Shown: positions 9,272-17,578 of the stretch, piece by piece | Layout: every line of letters begins with the position of its first letter | Position numbering within the stretch: the first letter of the stretch is position 1 | Source of the DNA: Chitinophagaceae bacterium | Lineage (GTDB): Bacteria; Bacteroidota; Bacteroidia; Chitinophagales; Chitinophagaceae | Reading direction: 5' to 3' | Length of the DNA: 64,000 bases | Assembly (NCBI GenBank): GCA_023957155.1 | Contig: JAMLHK010000012.1 | Coordinates: 106,273 to 170,272 of the forward strand | Translations under genes and position numbers: made by a program | The notes under the pieces: model-generated | Seen by the model: the letters and a program-made list of their open reading frames with translations, nothing else | What the model was told of the DNA's origin: nothing | The model's database searches: none

Positions 9272-10555
9272 ATGAATTGTAAAATGAATCCTTCTTTTTT
9301 TGCGCATTGCACCCTTTGCGTTTTTATCTTATTAACAGGTGCAAAAGCACAGTCGCAGCCGGGTAATCTTTATCCTCCTTCTGCTTATCCCGACAGGATT
9401 GTATTGAATGTAACGGAGGATCCTTCCCGGTCTCTTGCGGTTAACTGGCGTACCCATGATAGTGTATTAACCGGAACAGCTGAAATTATGCCTGCGGTTT
9501 CCGAGCCGGCGGATGCGGTAAAAGCCGTTGCAACAAAGGCGGTAACGGAAACGGTTACCCATACCGGTATTGTAGCCAACTATCATTCGGTGGTATTCCG
9601 GGACCTGCAGCCGGGAACCCGGTATATGTACCGGGTGGGCAACGGTAATTTCTGGAGTGAATGGTTTCATGTAAAAACCGCCGGCAATCCGGGAGAGCCG
9701 TTTTCTTTTATCTATATGGGTGATGTACAGGCGGGTATGAGAACCTTCTGGCCAAGGGTTATTCGTGAAGCATATACTAAGATGCCGGATGCCAGGCTGA
9801 TCATGTATGCCGGGGATATCGTAAACCGGGGGCGTAATGATCATGAATGGGGTGAATTGTATTATGGTGGTGGATTTATTCATAGCACTATCCCCGGGAT
9901 GATGTCGCCCGGGAATCATGAACATGCCGATAATGAACAGGGGATCAATGAATTGACCGCTTTGTGGCGGCCCCAGTTCACGTTGCCCGAAAATGGTCCC
10001 CGGGGATTGGAAGAAACCTGTTATTATACGGATATACAGGGTGTGCGCTTTATTTCGCTGAACTCGCAGGCTATCTGGTTTGGTGGTGAGGGGATGCAAA
10101 AGCAGATGGACTGGTTAGAAAAGATCTTATCTGATAATCCGAATCAATGGACCTGTGTTGTGTTTCATCACCCGGTATATTCCGTAAAAGCTAACCGCGA
10201 TAATAAAAACCTGAGAGAAAACTTTCAACCGATATTTAATAAGTATAAGGTAGACCTGGTATTACAGGGGCACGATCATGCGTATGGAAGAGGGATGCAG
10301 AAAATTCCTATGCCGGACAATAAGGGCACATCACCCACTATGTATACCGTATCTATGAGTGGATCTAAAATGTACCAGGCTGATCAGCCTGCATGGGCGG
10401 ATAAAAGTGGCGGACATCTCCAGCTTTACCAGCTGATAACGGTTAATCGGAATAAGCTTTCCTATCGTTCCTATACCGCAACGGGTGAATTATTTGATGC
10501 CTTTGATCTGGTAAAAAGAAAAGGCAGAAATAACAAGATGATTGACCTGAACTAA
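9272..10555 (+). CDS. Secreted purple acid phosphatase (copy 2)
   Basis: Tandem paralogue of the preceding gene, 427 residues. The architecture is the same: a signal peptide ending AKAQ, a fibronectin-like N domain starting DRIVLNVTEDP, and catalytic motifs GDVQ, GDIVNRG, GNHEHA, FHHPVY and GHDHAYGRG. The N domains differ most (the 9480-9560 stretch is rich in Val/Ala/Thr), while the catalytic cores and the C termini (AFDLVKRKG) are nearly the same. This suggests duplication followed by change in surface recognition, which is an inference. Confidence 0.88.
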   Translation: MNCKMNPSFFAHCTLCVFILLTGAKAQSQPGNLYPPSAYPDRIVLNVTEDPSRSLAVNWRTHDSVLTGTAEIMPAVSEPADAVKAVATKAVTETVTHTGIVANYHSVVFRDLQPGTRYMYRVGNGNFWSEWFHVKTAGNPGEPFSFIYMGDVQAGMRTFWPRVIREAYTKMPDARLIMYAGDIVNRGRNDHEWGELYYGGGFIHSTIPGMMSPGNHEHADNEQGINELTALWRPQFTLPENGPRGLEETCYYTDIQGVRFISLNSQAIWFGGEGMQKQMDWLEKILSDNPNQWTCVVFHHPVYSVKANRDNKNLRENFQPIFNKYKVDLVLQGHDHAYGRGMQKIPMPDNKGTSPTMYTVSMSGSKMYQADQPAWADKSGGHLQLYQLITVNRNKLSYRSYTATGELFDAFDLVKRKGRNNKMIDLN

Positions 10556-10663
10556 CAGGCTGATTCGTTAAAGAAGGTATAACGCATGTAAAAATTCCCT
10601 TTAATTAATCAAATAGGCTTAATTTGTTCCCCAATATTTTATTAACAACAATAAATATATCTG

Positions 10664-12316
10664 ATGATGAAGTTTAAGTATTTTATTCATGGCCTGGTTA
10701 TGTTTTCATTTGTATTTATAGCACAGGCCCAGACTCCCAAAACTGCTTCTGTGGCGCCGCGGCCCAAAATCATAGTAGGCATGATGGTAGACCAGATGCG
10801 TTGGGATTATTTATACCGTTTTCAGGATCGTTATACGGAAGGCGGATTTAAAAGACTGGTAAGAGAAGGATTTTCCTGTGAGAACACCCTGATTGATTAT
10901 TCTCCCACTATTACCGCCTGTGGACATACCTGTGTATATACCGGCTCTGTTCCTGCGGTACACGGCATTGTGGGGAACGGCTGGTACGAACGGGCTATGG
11001 GTAAAGAGGTGGGATGCGTAGATGATGCATCCGTGAATCTTGTAGGAGCAACCCAGGGCGGAACAGGTCAATCACCTCATAATAACCTTTCAACAACCAT
11101 CACCGACCAGTTGCGTATCGCTTCAAACTTCCAGAGTAAAACGGTAGGTGTTGCTATTAAGGACAGGGCTTCTATTTTACCGGCGGGACATGCTGCTACC
11201 GCTGCTTTCTGGTATAATGGACAGGATGGCAATTTCGTTACCAGTACCTATTATATGCAGGAACTGCCGGAATGGGCTAAGCGCTTTAATGAAAAGAAAG
11301 TAGTGGATAGTTACTATAAGAACGACTGGAATACCCTGTATCCCATTAGCACCTATACGTTAAGCACTGCCGATGATAAGCCGTATGAGAATACGTCGAA
11401 TGGTGAAGCAAAACCTGTTTTTCCCCGTAACCTGAAACAATTTATAGGCAAGAACTATGGAGCGGTACGTACTACCCCTTATGGCAATACGCTGACATTT
11501 GACTTTGCAAAAGCAGCCATTGAAGGATATAATTTAGGCGGGGGAAAATTCACTGATTTCTTAGCCGTTAGCTTTTCCAGCCCCGATGCGATAGGGCACA
11601 CTTACGGCCCCAATTCTATAGAAGTGGAAGATAATTATCTGCGTTTGGATAAAGAACTGGCTGACTTCTTTACTTATCTTGACAAGCGGTTTGGTAAAGG
11701 TAATTATCTCTATTTCATTACTGCTGATCATGGTGTATCAGAATCTCCCGGCTTTTACCTGGAAAATAAAATGCCTTCGGGCGCCATCCTGGATACGGAT
11801 TTTTCCAAGGCCGTAACAGAAGGGTTGAAAGAGAAATACGGGGTGGAAAAGCCGGTGCTTTCTTTTGCCAATTACCAGTTGTATATGAACTGGGAAGCGT
11901 TTGATAAGAAAGGGATCAATCGCAGCGATGTGGGACGCACCATCAAAGAGATTCTGCTGAAAGCCCCCGGTATAGCCAATGTGTTGGAGAATGAAGGGTT
12001 AGGTACGGCCCCGATCCCCGAACACATCAGGTCTATGCTCATTAAAGGGTATAACATTAAACGCAGTGGCGACTATGTTGTCATTCCGCAACCTACCTGG
12101 AAGGGAGGAAATGTGAGAGGCGCTACTCATGGTACCTGGTATCCGTATGACGCACATATTCCATTGGTATGGATGGGATGGAAAATACAGCCGGGTCATA
12201 CCAACAGAGTAACCGGGATGGCAGATATTGCGCCTACGCTTGCGGCTTTACTGCGTATACAAATGCCCAGCGGAGCTATAGGTGAACCTATTAATGAAAT
12301 AACGGGAGGCAGGTAA
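10664..12316 (+). CDS. pafA: PafA-type alkaline phosphatase
   Basis: Exported phosphomonoesterase of the Elizabethkingia/Flavobacterium PafA family, 550 residues with a signal peptide ending IAQAQ. The residues that define PafA are in place by spacing: nucleophile Thr (T84 in PTITACGHT), Asn (N105 in GIVGNGW) and the Lys/Arg pair (K166, R168 in AIKDRAS). Metal-site segments VDQMRWD, SSPDAIGH and TADHGV follow, and GATHGTW lies near the C terminus. PafA enzymes are constitutive and not inhibited by phosphate in Flavobacterium (established). Whether that holds here is unknown. It lies 108 bases after the purple acid phosphatase pair and so probably has its own promoter. Confidence 0.92.
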   Translation: MMKFKYFIHGLVMFSFVFIAQAQTPKTASVAPRPKIIVGMMVDQMRWDYLYRFQDRYTEGGFKRLVREGFSCENTLIDYSPTITACGHTCVYTGSVPAVHGIVGNGWYERAMGKEVGCVDDASVNLVGATQGGTGQSPHNNLSTTITDQLRIASNFQSKTVGVAIKDRASILPAGHAATAAFWYNGQDGNFVTSTYYMQELPEWAKRFNEKKVVDSYYKNDWNTLYPISTYTLSTADDKPYENTSNGEAKPVFPRNLKQFIGKNYGAVRTTPYGNTLTFDFAKAAIEGYNLGGGKFTDFLAVSFSSPDAIGHTYGPNSIEVEDNYLRLDKELADFFTYLDKRFGKGNYLYFITADHGVSESPGFYLENKMPSGAILDTDFSKAVTEGLKEKYGVEKPVLSFANYQLYMNWEAFDKKGINRSDVGRTIKEILLKAPGIANVLENEGLGTAPIPEHIRSMLIKGYNIKRSGDYVVIPQPTWKGGNVRGATHGTWYPYDAHIPLVWMGWKIQPGHTNRVTGMADIAPTLAALLRIQMPSGAIGEPINEITGGR

Positions 12317-12320
12317 AAGC

Positions 12321-12390
12321 CTGCGGTCGGCACCGGAGGTCCAGACCGAAAAAAAAGCCAGCGATCGGTACCCGGAGGGGTCAGACCGCT
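12321..12390. repeat. Pair of GGTC/GACC palindromes after pafA
   Basis: Two imperfect inverted repeats lie just after the pafA stop: CGGTC (12324-12328) with GACCG (12344-12348), and AGCGATC with GACCGCT (12360-12390, one mismatch). Both loops hold a similar GGtACCgGAGG-like core, so they are members of one small palindromic family shared with 12536-12603. They may act as terminators or transcript stabilisers. Confidence 0.55.
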
Positions 12391-12394
12391 GAAG

Positions 12395-12507
12395 AGTGCT
12401 ATGTTAATTATAGCATGTCGCATTGTCCGCGTGAACAGGCAATTGTCAGTGAATTTATTCACCATTCACAAAATGATACAGCATGTTGTGGTTAACATAG
12501 CAATAGT
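12395..12507. repeat. MITE-like repeat, copy 1
   Basis: About 113 bases that begin AGTGCTATGTTAATTA and end GTTAACATAGCAATAGT, so the ends are inverted repeats of each other. The inside shares CAATTGTCAGTGAATTTATTCACC and ATTCACAAAATGAT blocks with the copy at 14453-14607. There is no open reading frame, which fits a non-autonomous miniature element. It sits between pafA and the GDPD gene. Confidence 0.6.
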
Positions 12508-12535
12508 ATTAACCAACTTATTCGTTCCGTTAAGC

Positions 12536-12603
12536 ATTACGGTCTGGCGCTGTTGCGTGCGACCGTAATGACTGCGGTCGGTACCGAAGGTCAGACCGCA
12601 GTC
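12536..12603. repeat. Two perfect hairpins of the GGTC/GACC family
   Basis: ATTACGGTC (12536-12544) pairs with GACCGTAAT (12561-12569). Immediately after it, GACTGCGGTC (12570-12579) pairs with GACCGCAGTC (12594-12603). The two back-to-back stems of 9 and 10 bp end about 30 bases before the GDPD start. They could be REP-like or a bidirectional terminator. The T-run after the second is weak. Confidence 0.6.
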
Positions 12604-12631
12604 TTAGCTTTTAAATTTCGGATTTCATTTT

Positions 12632-13492
12632 ATGTATATCAGGCGGATCTTTTTATTATTAGGTATTGTATGTTGTACGATCATTGCTGTTGGGCAATCA
12701 GCCTTAGACAGTATTCTCTATGACTTTCATTACCGCCCGGACAGGGTGCTGGTAGCTGCACATCGTGCGGAAAACCCCGGGTTGCCCGAAAATTCCATTG
12801 CAGCCATGAAAGAAGCCATGCGGCATGCGGTGGATATTATTGAATTAGATGTAAGGGAAACCCGGGATGGCGTAATGGTGATCATGCACGATAAAACGCT
12901 TGATCGTACCACTACCGGTAAAGGTCTTGTTGCGGATATGACCTATAAGCAACTGCAGCAACTGTATCTGCTGCATGACGGTAAACCGACAACAGAAAAG
13001 ATTCCCACCTTCAAAGAAGTGCTTGACCTGGTAAAAGGAAAGGTGATGCTGGATATAGATTATAAGGCGGAGGGTAAAAGAGCTGCTAAAACCACGACCA
13101 GAATGTTGCGGAAAAAGAAAATGGAAGGACAGGTACTATTTTTCCTGTACGACTATACCGATGCTCCCGCATTGAACCGCATGAATAAAAGAATACAGTT
13201 CATGACCCGTTCATACAATAAGGATGATGTGGATGGTATATTTAACCTGGGAATTAAAATTCCGGTGATACATGCGGATGATAAATTTTATTCAGATTCC
13301 CTGATGGGAGTGATCCGCGGTAAGGGTATCCGGCTTTGGATGAATGCGCTGGGAAAATATGATAAAATGGAAAGGGAGCAAAAGAACAGTGGATTTGATG
13401 CCTTGCTGAAGATGCGGCATACGAATATTATTCAGACCGACCTGTACGGGGAATTGCTGGCTTACCTGAGACAAAGAGGTTTACACCGGTAA
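12632..13492 (+). CDS. Secreted glycerophosphodiester phosphodiesterase
   Basis: Single-domain GDPD of 286 residues with a signal peptide (about 1-22). The TIM-barrel catalytic signatures are AAHRAENPGLPENS, IIELDVRETRDG and MHDKTLDRTTTGKG. The substrate is probably glycerophosphodiesters from phospholipid breakdown, releasing glycerol-3-phosphate in the periplasm. The usual HRG triplet reads HRA here (Ala for Gly), a mild departure. It lacks the C-terminal esterase present in the GDPD at 5131. It is the last enzyme of the phosphate cluster, separated from pafA by repeats. Confidence 0.88.
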   Translation: MYIRRIFLLLGIVCCTIIAVGQSALDSILYDFHYRPDRVLVAAHRAENPGLPENSIAAMKEAMRHAVDIIELDVRETRDGVMVIMHDKTLDRTTTGKGLVADMTYKQLQQLYLLHDGKPTTEKIPTFKEVLDLVKGKVMLDIDYKAEGKRAAKTTTRMLRKKKMEGQVLFFLYDYTDAPALNRMNKRIQFMTRSYNKDDVDGIFNLGIKIPVIHADDKFYSDSLMGVIRGKGIRLWMNALGKYDKMEREQKNSGFDALLKMRHTNIIQTDLYGELLAYLRQRGLHR

Positions 13493-13708
13493 GAACATAA
13501 AGAGCGGGTAAATTATCCCGGTTTCCTGTAAGCAATCTTATATAACAGCATAATATACAACAAAAAGGAAGCCCGGTTTTTTTCTAAGGGTTTTCCATGA
13601 GCTTTTAGCAACCGTTATCTCGGGGGATATTACCGTTCCCTCATCTTGCCTTTTAATAGTGCGGACAGAAAGGTATTTTCACTGAAAAGTCTGTTAAATA
13701 CCTTTTAT

Positions 13709-14281
13709 ATGAAATCATTCTTTATATCACTCATAGCTACTTTACTGATAACGGGCTGCAGCAAAAAGAAAGAAACGGGGGCGCTTTTATCAGAATCCTT
13801 TCCCCAAAAGGTAATTATGGTAATAGAGAAACCTAACGATGATCTTTTCTACGACTATCTCACCGCCCCGGGAAGTGTTGTGCGCCGTGCGGCAGTTGAC
13901 AAAACCGATGAAGCGGTAAAATATTTATTCAACTCAACTCATGCTCCGGAATGTGTCTGGATCGCTAACCTGGAGGGAAATCTCATCTATTTTCAGCTGG
14001 CTGCTGCTTCTAATACCTACCTGCAGGTGGCGCCCAACCGCCTGAGTGATGAATACATGCTGAGAGCTTCAGCAAAGAACAATGACCAGTCACATCTTTT
14101 CAGGAGGCATCATATAGCATTTCAGAACGGCATTAGAATAGTGGCCCTGGAAAGTGTAATGTACCCTGGATACTTTTTTTCCCGGGAAGGTGTAGTGGGC
14201 GAGAACAATGCCGTTAAGCTGGTTGAAAAGGCAGATCCAAAACAGGCTACCAAGGTAAGATGGTATGGAAGGCAGATGTAG
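13709..14281 (+). CDS. Lipoprotein of unknown function
   Basis: Start set at 13709, where the frame opens with a lipoprotein signal (MKSFFISLIATLLITGC). The upstream ATG at 13646 in the same frame would put 21 residues before it. The product is 190 residues and I do not recognise the family. The mature part alternates short strand-like segments (VWIANLEGNLIYFQL, TYLQVAPN, YMLRASAK, IRIVALES, YPGYFFSREG), reminiscent of a beta-trefoil or carbohydrate-binding fold, but no motif proves it. It is followed by a palindrome-rich gap. Confidence 0.6.
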   Translation: MKSFFISLIATLLITGCSKKKETGALLSESFPQKVIMVIEKPNDDLFYDYLTAPGSVVRRAAVDKTDEAVKYLFNSTHAPECVWIANLEGNLIYFQLAAASNTYLQVAPNRLSDEYMLRASAKNNDQSHLFRRHHIAFQNGIRIVALESVMYPGYFFSREGVVGENNAVKLVEKADPKQATKVRWYGRQM

Positions 14282-14317
14282 GAATTGTGATATAAACCTG
14301 TTCCACGTTGCCCTGAC

Positions 14318-14423
14318 GGGGTCTTCACCGCCAGATAACTATGTGAAGGGGGAGACCCCGGCGGATTATTTAGCACCAGGGTCTCGTGGCAGCCCGCAAT
14401 AGCCCTGAATGAAGACCCCGGTG
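14318..14423. repeat. Two hairpins with a shared GGGGTCTTCAC word
   Basis: GGGGTCT (14318-14324) pairs with AGACCCC (14353-14359), with a nested TTCAC/GTGAA. CACC-GGGTCT (14374-14384) pairs with AGACCC-GGTG (14413-14423). The opening word CTGACGGGGTCTTCAC recurs almost unchanged near 16372-16388, so this is a dispersed intergenic repeat. The location after the lipoprotein gene would suit a terminator or REP-type role. Confidence 0.5.
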
Positions 14424-14452
14424 CGACTTATTATGTGAGGCTTTGTGATACT

Positions 14453-14607
14453 AGTGCTATGTTAATTATAACATATCATATTGTCTTGGGAATAGGCAAT
14501 TGTCAGTAGTGAATTTATTCACCACTCACTACTCACTATTCACAAAATGATGCGACATATTATCCGAGGAAGCTTCAGTGATATAATTCAACAGTTAACA
14601 TAACACT
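14453..14607. repeat. MITE-like repeat, copy 2
   Basis: About 155 bases, starting AGTGCTATGTTAATTATAAC and ending GTTAACATAACACT, with inverted ends of about 15 bases. It shares internal blocks with the copy at 12395 but holds an extra CACTACTCACTATTCAC stretch and a longer right arm. The final bases supply the TAG stop (14606-14608, minus strand) of the neighbouring glycoside-hydrolase-like gene. Confidence 0.6.
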
Positions 14608-16252
14608 ATTTAATTACCGGAGGTTTTACGGACATATTAAATGCTTTTTGTGCATAATAGATTTCTGTTAACTCATTAAATGCAGCTTTTATTACTTCTC
14701 CTTCCAGTTTGCCGTTATGCTCATATATTTCCCGATCAATCAGTGCCCTCAGATATAATATACGCCAACGCCAGGATTTTAGTGTTTGGGCGCTTAATTT
14801 TTGTTCTGCCCGTTGTACAAGATCAAAAGCTTCGATAGCAGTTGCTTTAATTTGCTTTCGGTTGTGATTAGCTTCCAGTATTTCTATAACCCGACTTAAC
14901 TCATTTACCACATCAGGAGAATATTCATAAGCGATATACTCTTTTACAATATCGGAAGTTTGTCGGCTTCCCTCCCAATAAAGCTGTGCACAAATTACTT
15001 TATTCATATCCTCGTAAATGCCTTCTGAATAAGGAAAACCACCGGATACTTTATTATTCGTTTGGTTCCACAATCGTTGAAAGCGGTTAGTCAACGGATT
15101 AGCTCCGTATCCGCCCCAGGGCCACTGTCCCCACATACTGATCTCGGGAAAATTCAGAAGGGGCAATCCGCCAGGAACCCCCTTGTCCAAAGGATAGCGT
15201 GGAAAATCTTCATGAGCATCTGCCATAATATAGTTTAACCAGATTTTATCCTGGTTGAGAAATTTAGACAATCCTTCCCATTCACCCGCAGGTGGCGTAT
15301 CATACATCCAGGTAGATAAAATAATATTGACACCGGGGGATTTTTCCTGTGTGATAGCTGCAAGCTCTTTACATAATACGGGGTAACCACGGGCGCCCCA
15401 TGGCCAACATTGATCACAACCGCATCCCCCCTCATCGTAAGGCCAGAAAACAGCAAGATCTATACCCATATCCCTGAACTGATCTAACAGGTATGCCCAG
15501 TTTTCTTTCAGCAATAGTTTTGCCTGCTCATTCGAAGGATCCAGGTTTACTCCCAAATGTCCCCTCCTTCTCAAATCATCGGGTACCGGGGTATTCAGCC
15601 ATTCATTTTTTGTAAACTTAAAGCCCTGGTTAGGTACCTGCAATAAGCCCACCTTCATGCCACATGCTTTTGCAATACCCATGATTTGCCGGGACCGTGT
15701 GAGCGCTTTTTGTGCTTCCGCATCATAAAAAGAAGTATATTGCCAGGTTGCAAAATGAATGACAAGATGATTGATGCCCCATAATGCCATATCTTCTACA
15801 TATTTCTGTACCTCTTCAATGGGCGCTGCTTCATAAAAATTACCAAAATGCGTGGCGAAATACATTCCCCGTACCTTTCCCTTTGGGGCGGAAGTACCAC
15901 GCCACGTGCCGGGGGTGAACCCGTTTTTGTCGTAGCGGGAAGTCCTCAAAAACCTGCCAACGCCATACAGCACAGCGGCATCTTCTGCCGCGGATATTTT
16001 TACATGCGTTTTTGTTTTATCAGCAATATGGTACGATTCCGGATCCTTTGTTTGCTCTTTTGCCAATTCTATTGTAAACTGCGCCGATGCGTCTTTTACA
16101 ATTTTTACATCGGTTCTGCCCGTAATCTGTGCTGCCAGTATCCTGCCCGCATTTTTCATTACAATACCGGCATCTTCCGGCATGATGATCCTGACGGTTT
16201 GTACCTGGCTGAAACCTTGTAATGCAATAAAGGTTAACAGGAAGATTTTCAT
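14606..16252 (-). CDS. Exported glycoside-hydrolase-like protein (GH20/GH67-type N domain)
   Basis: About 548 residues from the ATG at 16252, which opens straight into a signal peptide (MKIFLLTFIALQGFSQ). An in-frame ATG at 16276 would add eight residues. The first 110 residues after the signal look like the zincin-like beta-N-acetylhexosaminidase/alpha-glucuronidase N domain (IKIS-type strands, then AAVLYGVGRFLR). A TIM-barrel-like part follows (GMYFATHFGNFYE, INHLVIHFATWQY, FWPYDEGGCGCDQCWPWG). The cysteine-rich YDEGGCGCDQC segment probably forms the active-site floor, and D or E there are candidate catalytic residues. A helical C-terminal domain ends the protein. Substrate unknown. The stop codon is contributed by the adjacent MITE-like repeat. 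Confidence 0.65.
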   Translation of the reverse strand: MKIFLLTFIALQGFSQVQTVRIIMPEDAGIVMKNAGRILAAQITGRTDVKIVKDASAQFTIELAKEQTKDPESYHIADKTKTHVKISAAEDAAVLYGVGRFLRTSRYDKNGFTPGTWRGTSAPKGKVRGMYFATHFGNFYEAAPIEEVQKYVEDMALWGINHLVIHFATWQYTSFYDAEAQKALTRSRQIMGIAKACGMKVGLLQVPNQGFKFTKNEWLNTPVPDDLRRRGHLGVNLDPSNEQAKLLLKENWAYLLDQFRDMGIDLAVFWPYDEGGCGCDQCWPWGARGYPVLCKELAAITQEKSPGVNIILSTWMYDTPPAGEWEGLSKFLNQDKIWLNYIMADAHEDFPRYPLDKGVPGGLPLLNFPEISMWGQWPWGGYGANPLTNRFQRLWNQTNNKVSGGFPYSEGIYEDMNKVICAQLYWEGSRQTSDIVKEYIAYEYSPDVVNELSRVIEILEANHNRKQIKATAIEAFDLVQRAEQKLSAQTLKSWRWRILYLRALIDREIYEHNGKLEGEVIKAAFNELTEIYYAQKAFNMSVKPPVIK

Positions 16253-16490
16253 AATTGCCGAATACATTCCTTTCATTTTTCCGGTGTTACGTTTTGTAAA
16301 GAGGGTAGTGTATCCTCTTGGGCTATGGTTGTATACTTTTTACTAAACTATTCAAAACAATACTTTCGTCCTGATGGGGTCTTCACAGCGAGGCATTTTA
16401 ACTGTAAAGTACCGTATCATAATTTCCCGCTGTGTGGGGCATGTTACAGAGAAGATATTATAATTTTTCCATAGGTTAAGAAACTGCTGA

Positions 16491-16540
16491 TTCCTGCCCT
16501 TTATGCCCAATTCCTGCCCTTTATGCCCAATTCCTGCCCA
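16491..16540. repeat. 20-bp direct tandem repeat, two and a half units
   Basis: The unit TTCCTGCCCTTTATGCCCAA occurs at 16491-16510 and 16511-16530, followed by a half unit at 16531-16540. It lies just downstream of the stop codon of the truncated gene at 16552 (minus strand). There are no spacers, so it is not a CRISPR array. Confidence 0.8.
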
Positions 16541-16551
16541 ATTAGCCGGAT

Positions 16552-17304
16552 TTATCGCCTTGATTTAAGGCGGTAAAAAGTTCCTCTACCTCTTGTACCT
16601 ATCTTCTCAATAAAATTTTCATTAGTCAAATATTGAAGGTCATTGGTGCTTTTACGCTTTGATACCTTAAAAATTTGCTGGTATTGAGAATTTGTTATGC
16701 TTCCATTTTCCTTAATAAACAAAAGAGTAGCTACAAAGTGCTCTTCCAAACCCAGGTTGATCAAATATTCTTCCGTGTAAATGTCTTTTAAGAAAATAAC
16801 GCTGATACCCCCTTGTTCTTCCTCTATTTTAGGTTCAGGCAAACCGGCCTCCGTACAGGCATCAATAATCTTGTTGGTTCCGCGTCCCCAGGATTCAATA
16901 TAGCCGGCCTTAAAGAAAACATTGGCAATATTTCTATTTCTGGGGTACGAGGAGTGCGCCTTTCTTAACTCTTCAACTGTTAATTCTTCCGGCAGGCTTC
17001 CCGGGTTCCAAAGATGCAGGCGATCATCATACACCCTAAGAAAAATATAGGTACTGGAATAATCCTTATGAATGATGGCGTTCAGCACAGCTTCTCTTAA
17101 TGCCGGTTCAGGGTATTCAAGGGGTTCCAAACGCTCCAATCCCTTATACGATATTGGCCGGATCAGGTATTTTGATTTTAATATCTCCATAACCTTATCT
17201 GCCATATCAAAAATGTTCGTTTCAACAATGTCCTGGAATAATAAATCGTGACTTGTTTTGCCAAATCTGCCGATTTTAAAACAGGCAGTGGGAGTAACTC
17301 CCAT
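16552..17304 (-). pseudogene. N-terminally truncated RecG/AlbA_2-type ATP-binding protein
   Basis: 250 residues that match the C-terminal half of the AlbA_2 (schlafen-type)/RecG-related family. Visible blocks are the IGRFGK segment, LLFQDIVETNIFDMADKVME, the helical EYPEPALREAVLNAIIHKDY, NPGSLPEELTVEEL, a GHKL-like ESWGRGTNKIID, and a winged-helix tail. Complete members have about 200 more N-terminal residues, including the DNA-binding AlbA_2 domain. Here the frame opens at MGVTPTACFKIGRFGK directly beside the ICE end. The most likely reading is a gene cut by the integration or by an older rearrangement. A functional short form cannot be excluded. Confidence 0.65.
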
Positions 17305-17578
17305 AAGATTTTTTAAAAAAAAAGATTAGTAAAAAGCAAAAGTAAGCAAAACGATTAAAACCGTTGCTATACAACGCTTTGTAAAAGAGTAGTCTTAGTT
17401 TGGAACTCGGTGTCCGATAGGTTTTGGGCTTGAAAACACAAGGTTAGGTTACTAATTCGTTACCGATTGACAAAGGTAACTAAATAGCTTAACTGATTAT
17501 ATTTCAGTGTTTTGCACCCTTTTTTATATTCCCTTGTAACTCAATGTAATTTAATTTTAAACATTAAACATTTGAGTT
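17305..17578. other. Probable left attachment junction of the ICE
   Basis: This 274-base AT-rich gap separates a gene that looks cut at its N terminus from the element's integrase. On the minus strand 17336-17345 reads TTACTTTTGC, one base away from the GTANNTTTGC core used by CTnDOT-family integrases. Only one end is visible, so no direct repeat can be confirmed. A TTTTGC-rich stretch near 17507 precedes the integrase and may include its promoter. Confidence 0.35.

Noticed and set aside
9467-10099. Minus-strand frame opposite the second purple acid phosphatase
   Set aside because: Shadow; all catalytic motifs are on the plus strand.
16491-16540. CRISPR-like repeat
   Set aside because: Units are contiguous without spacers and no cas genes are present.
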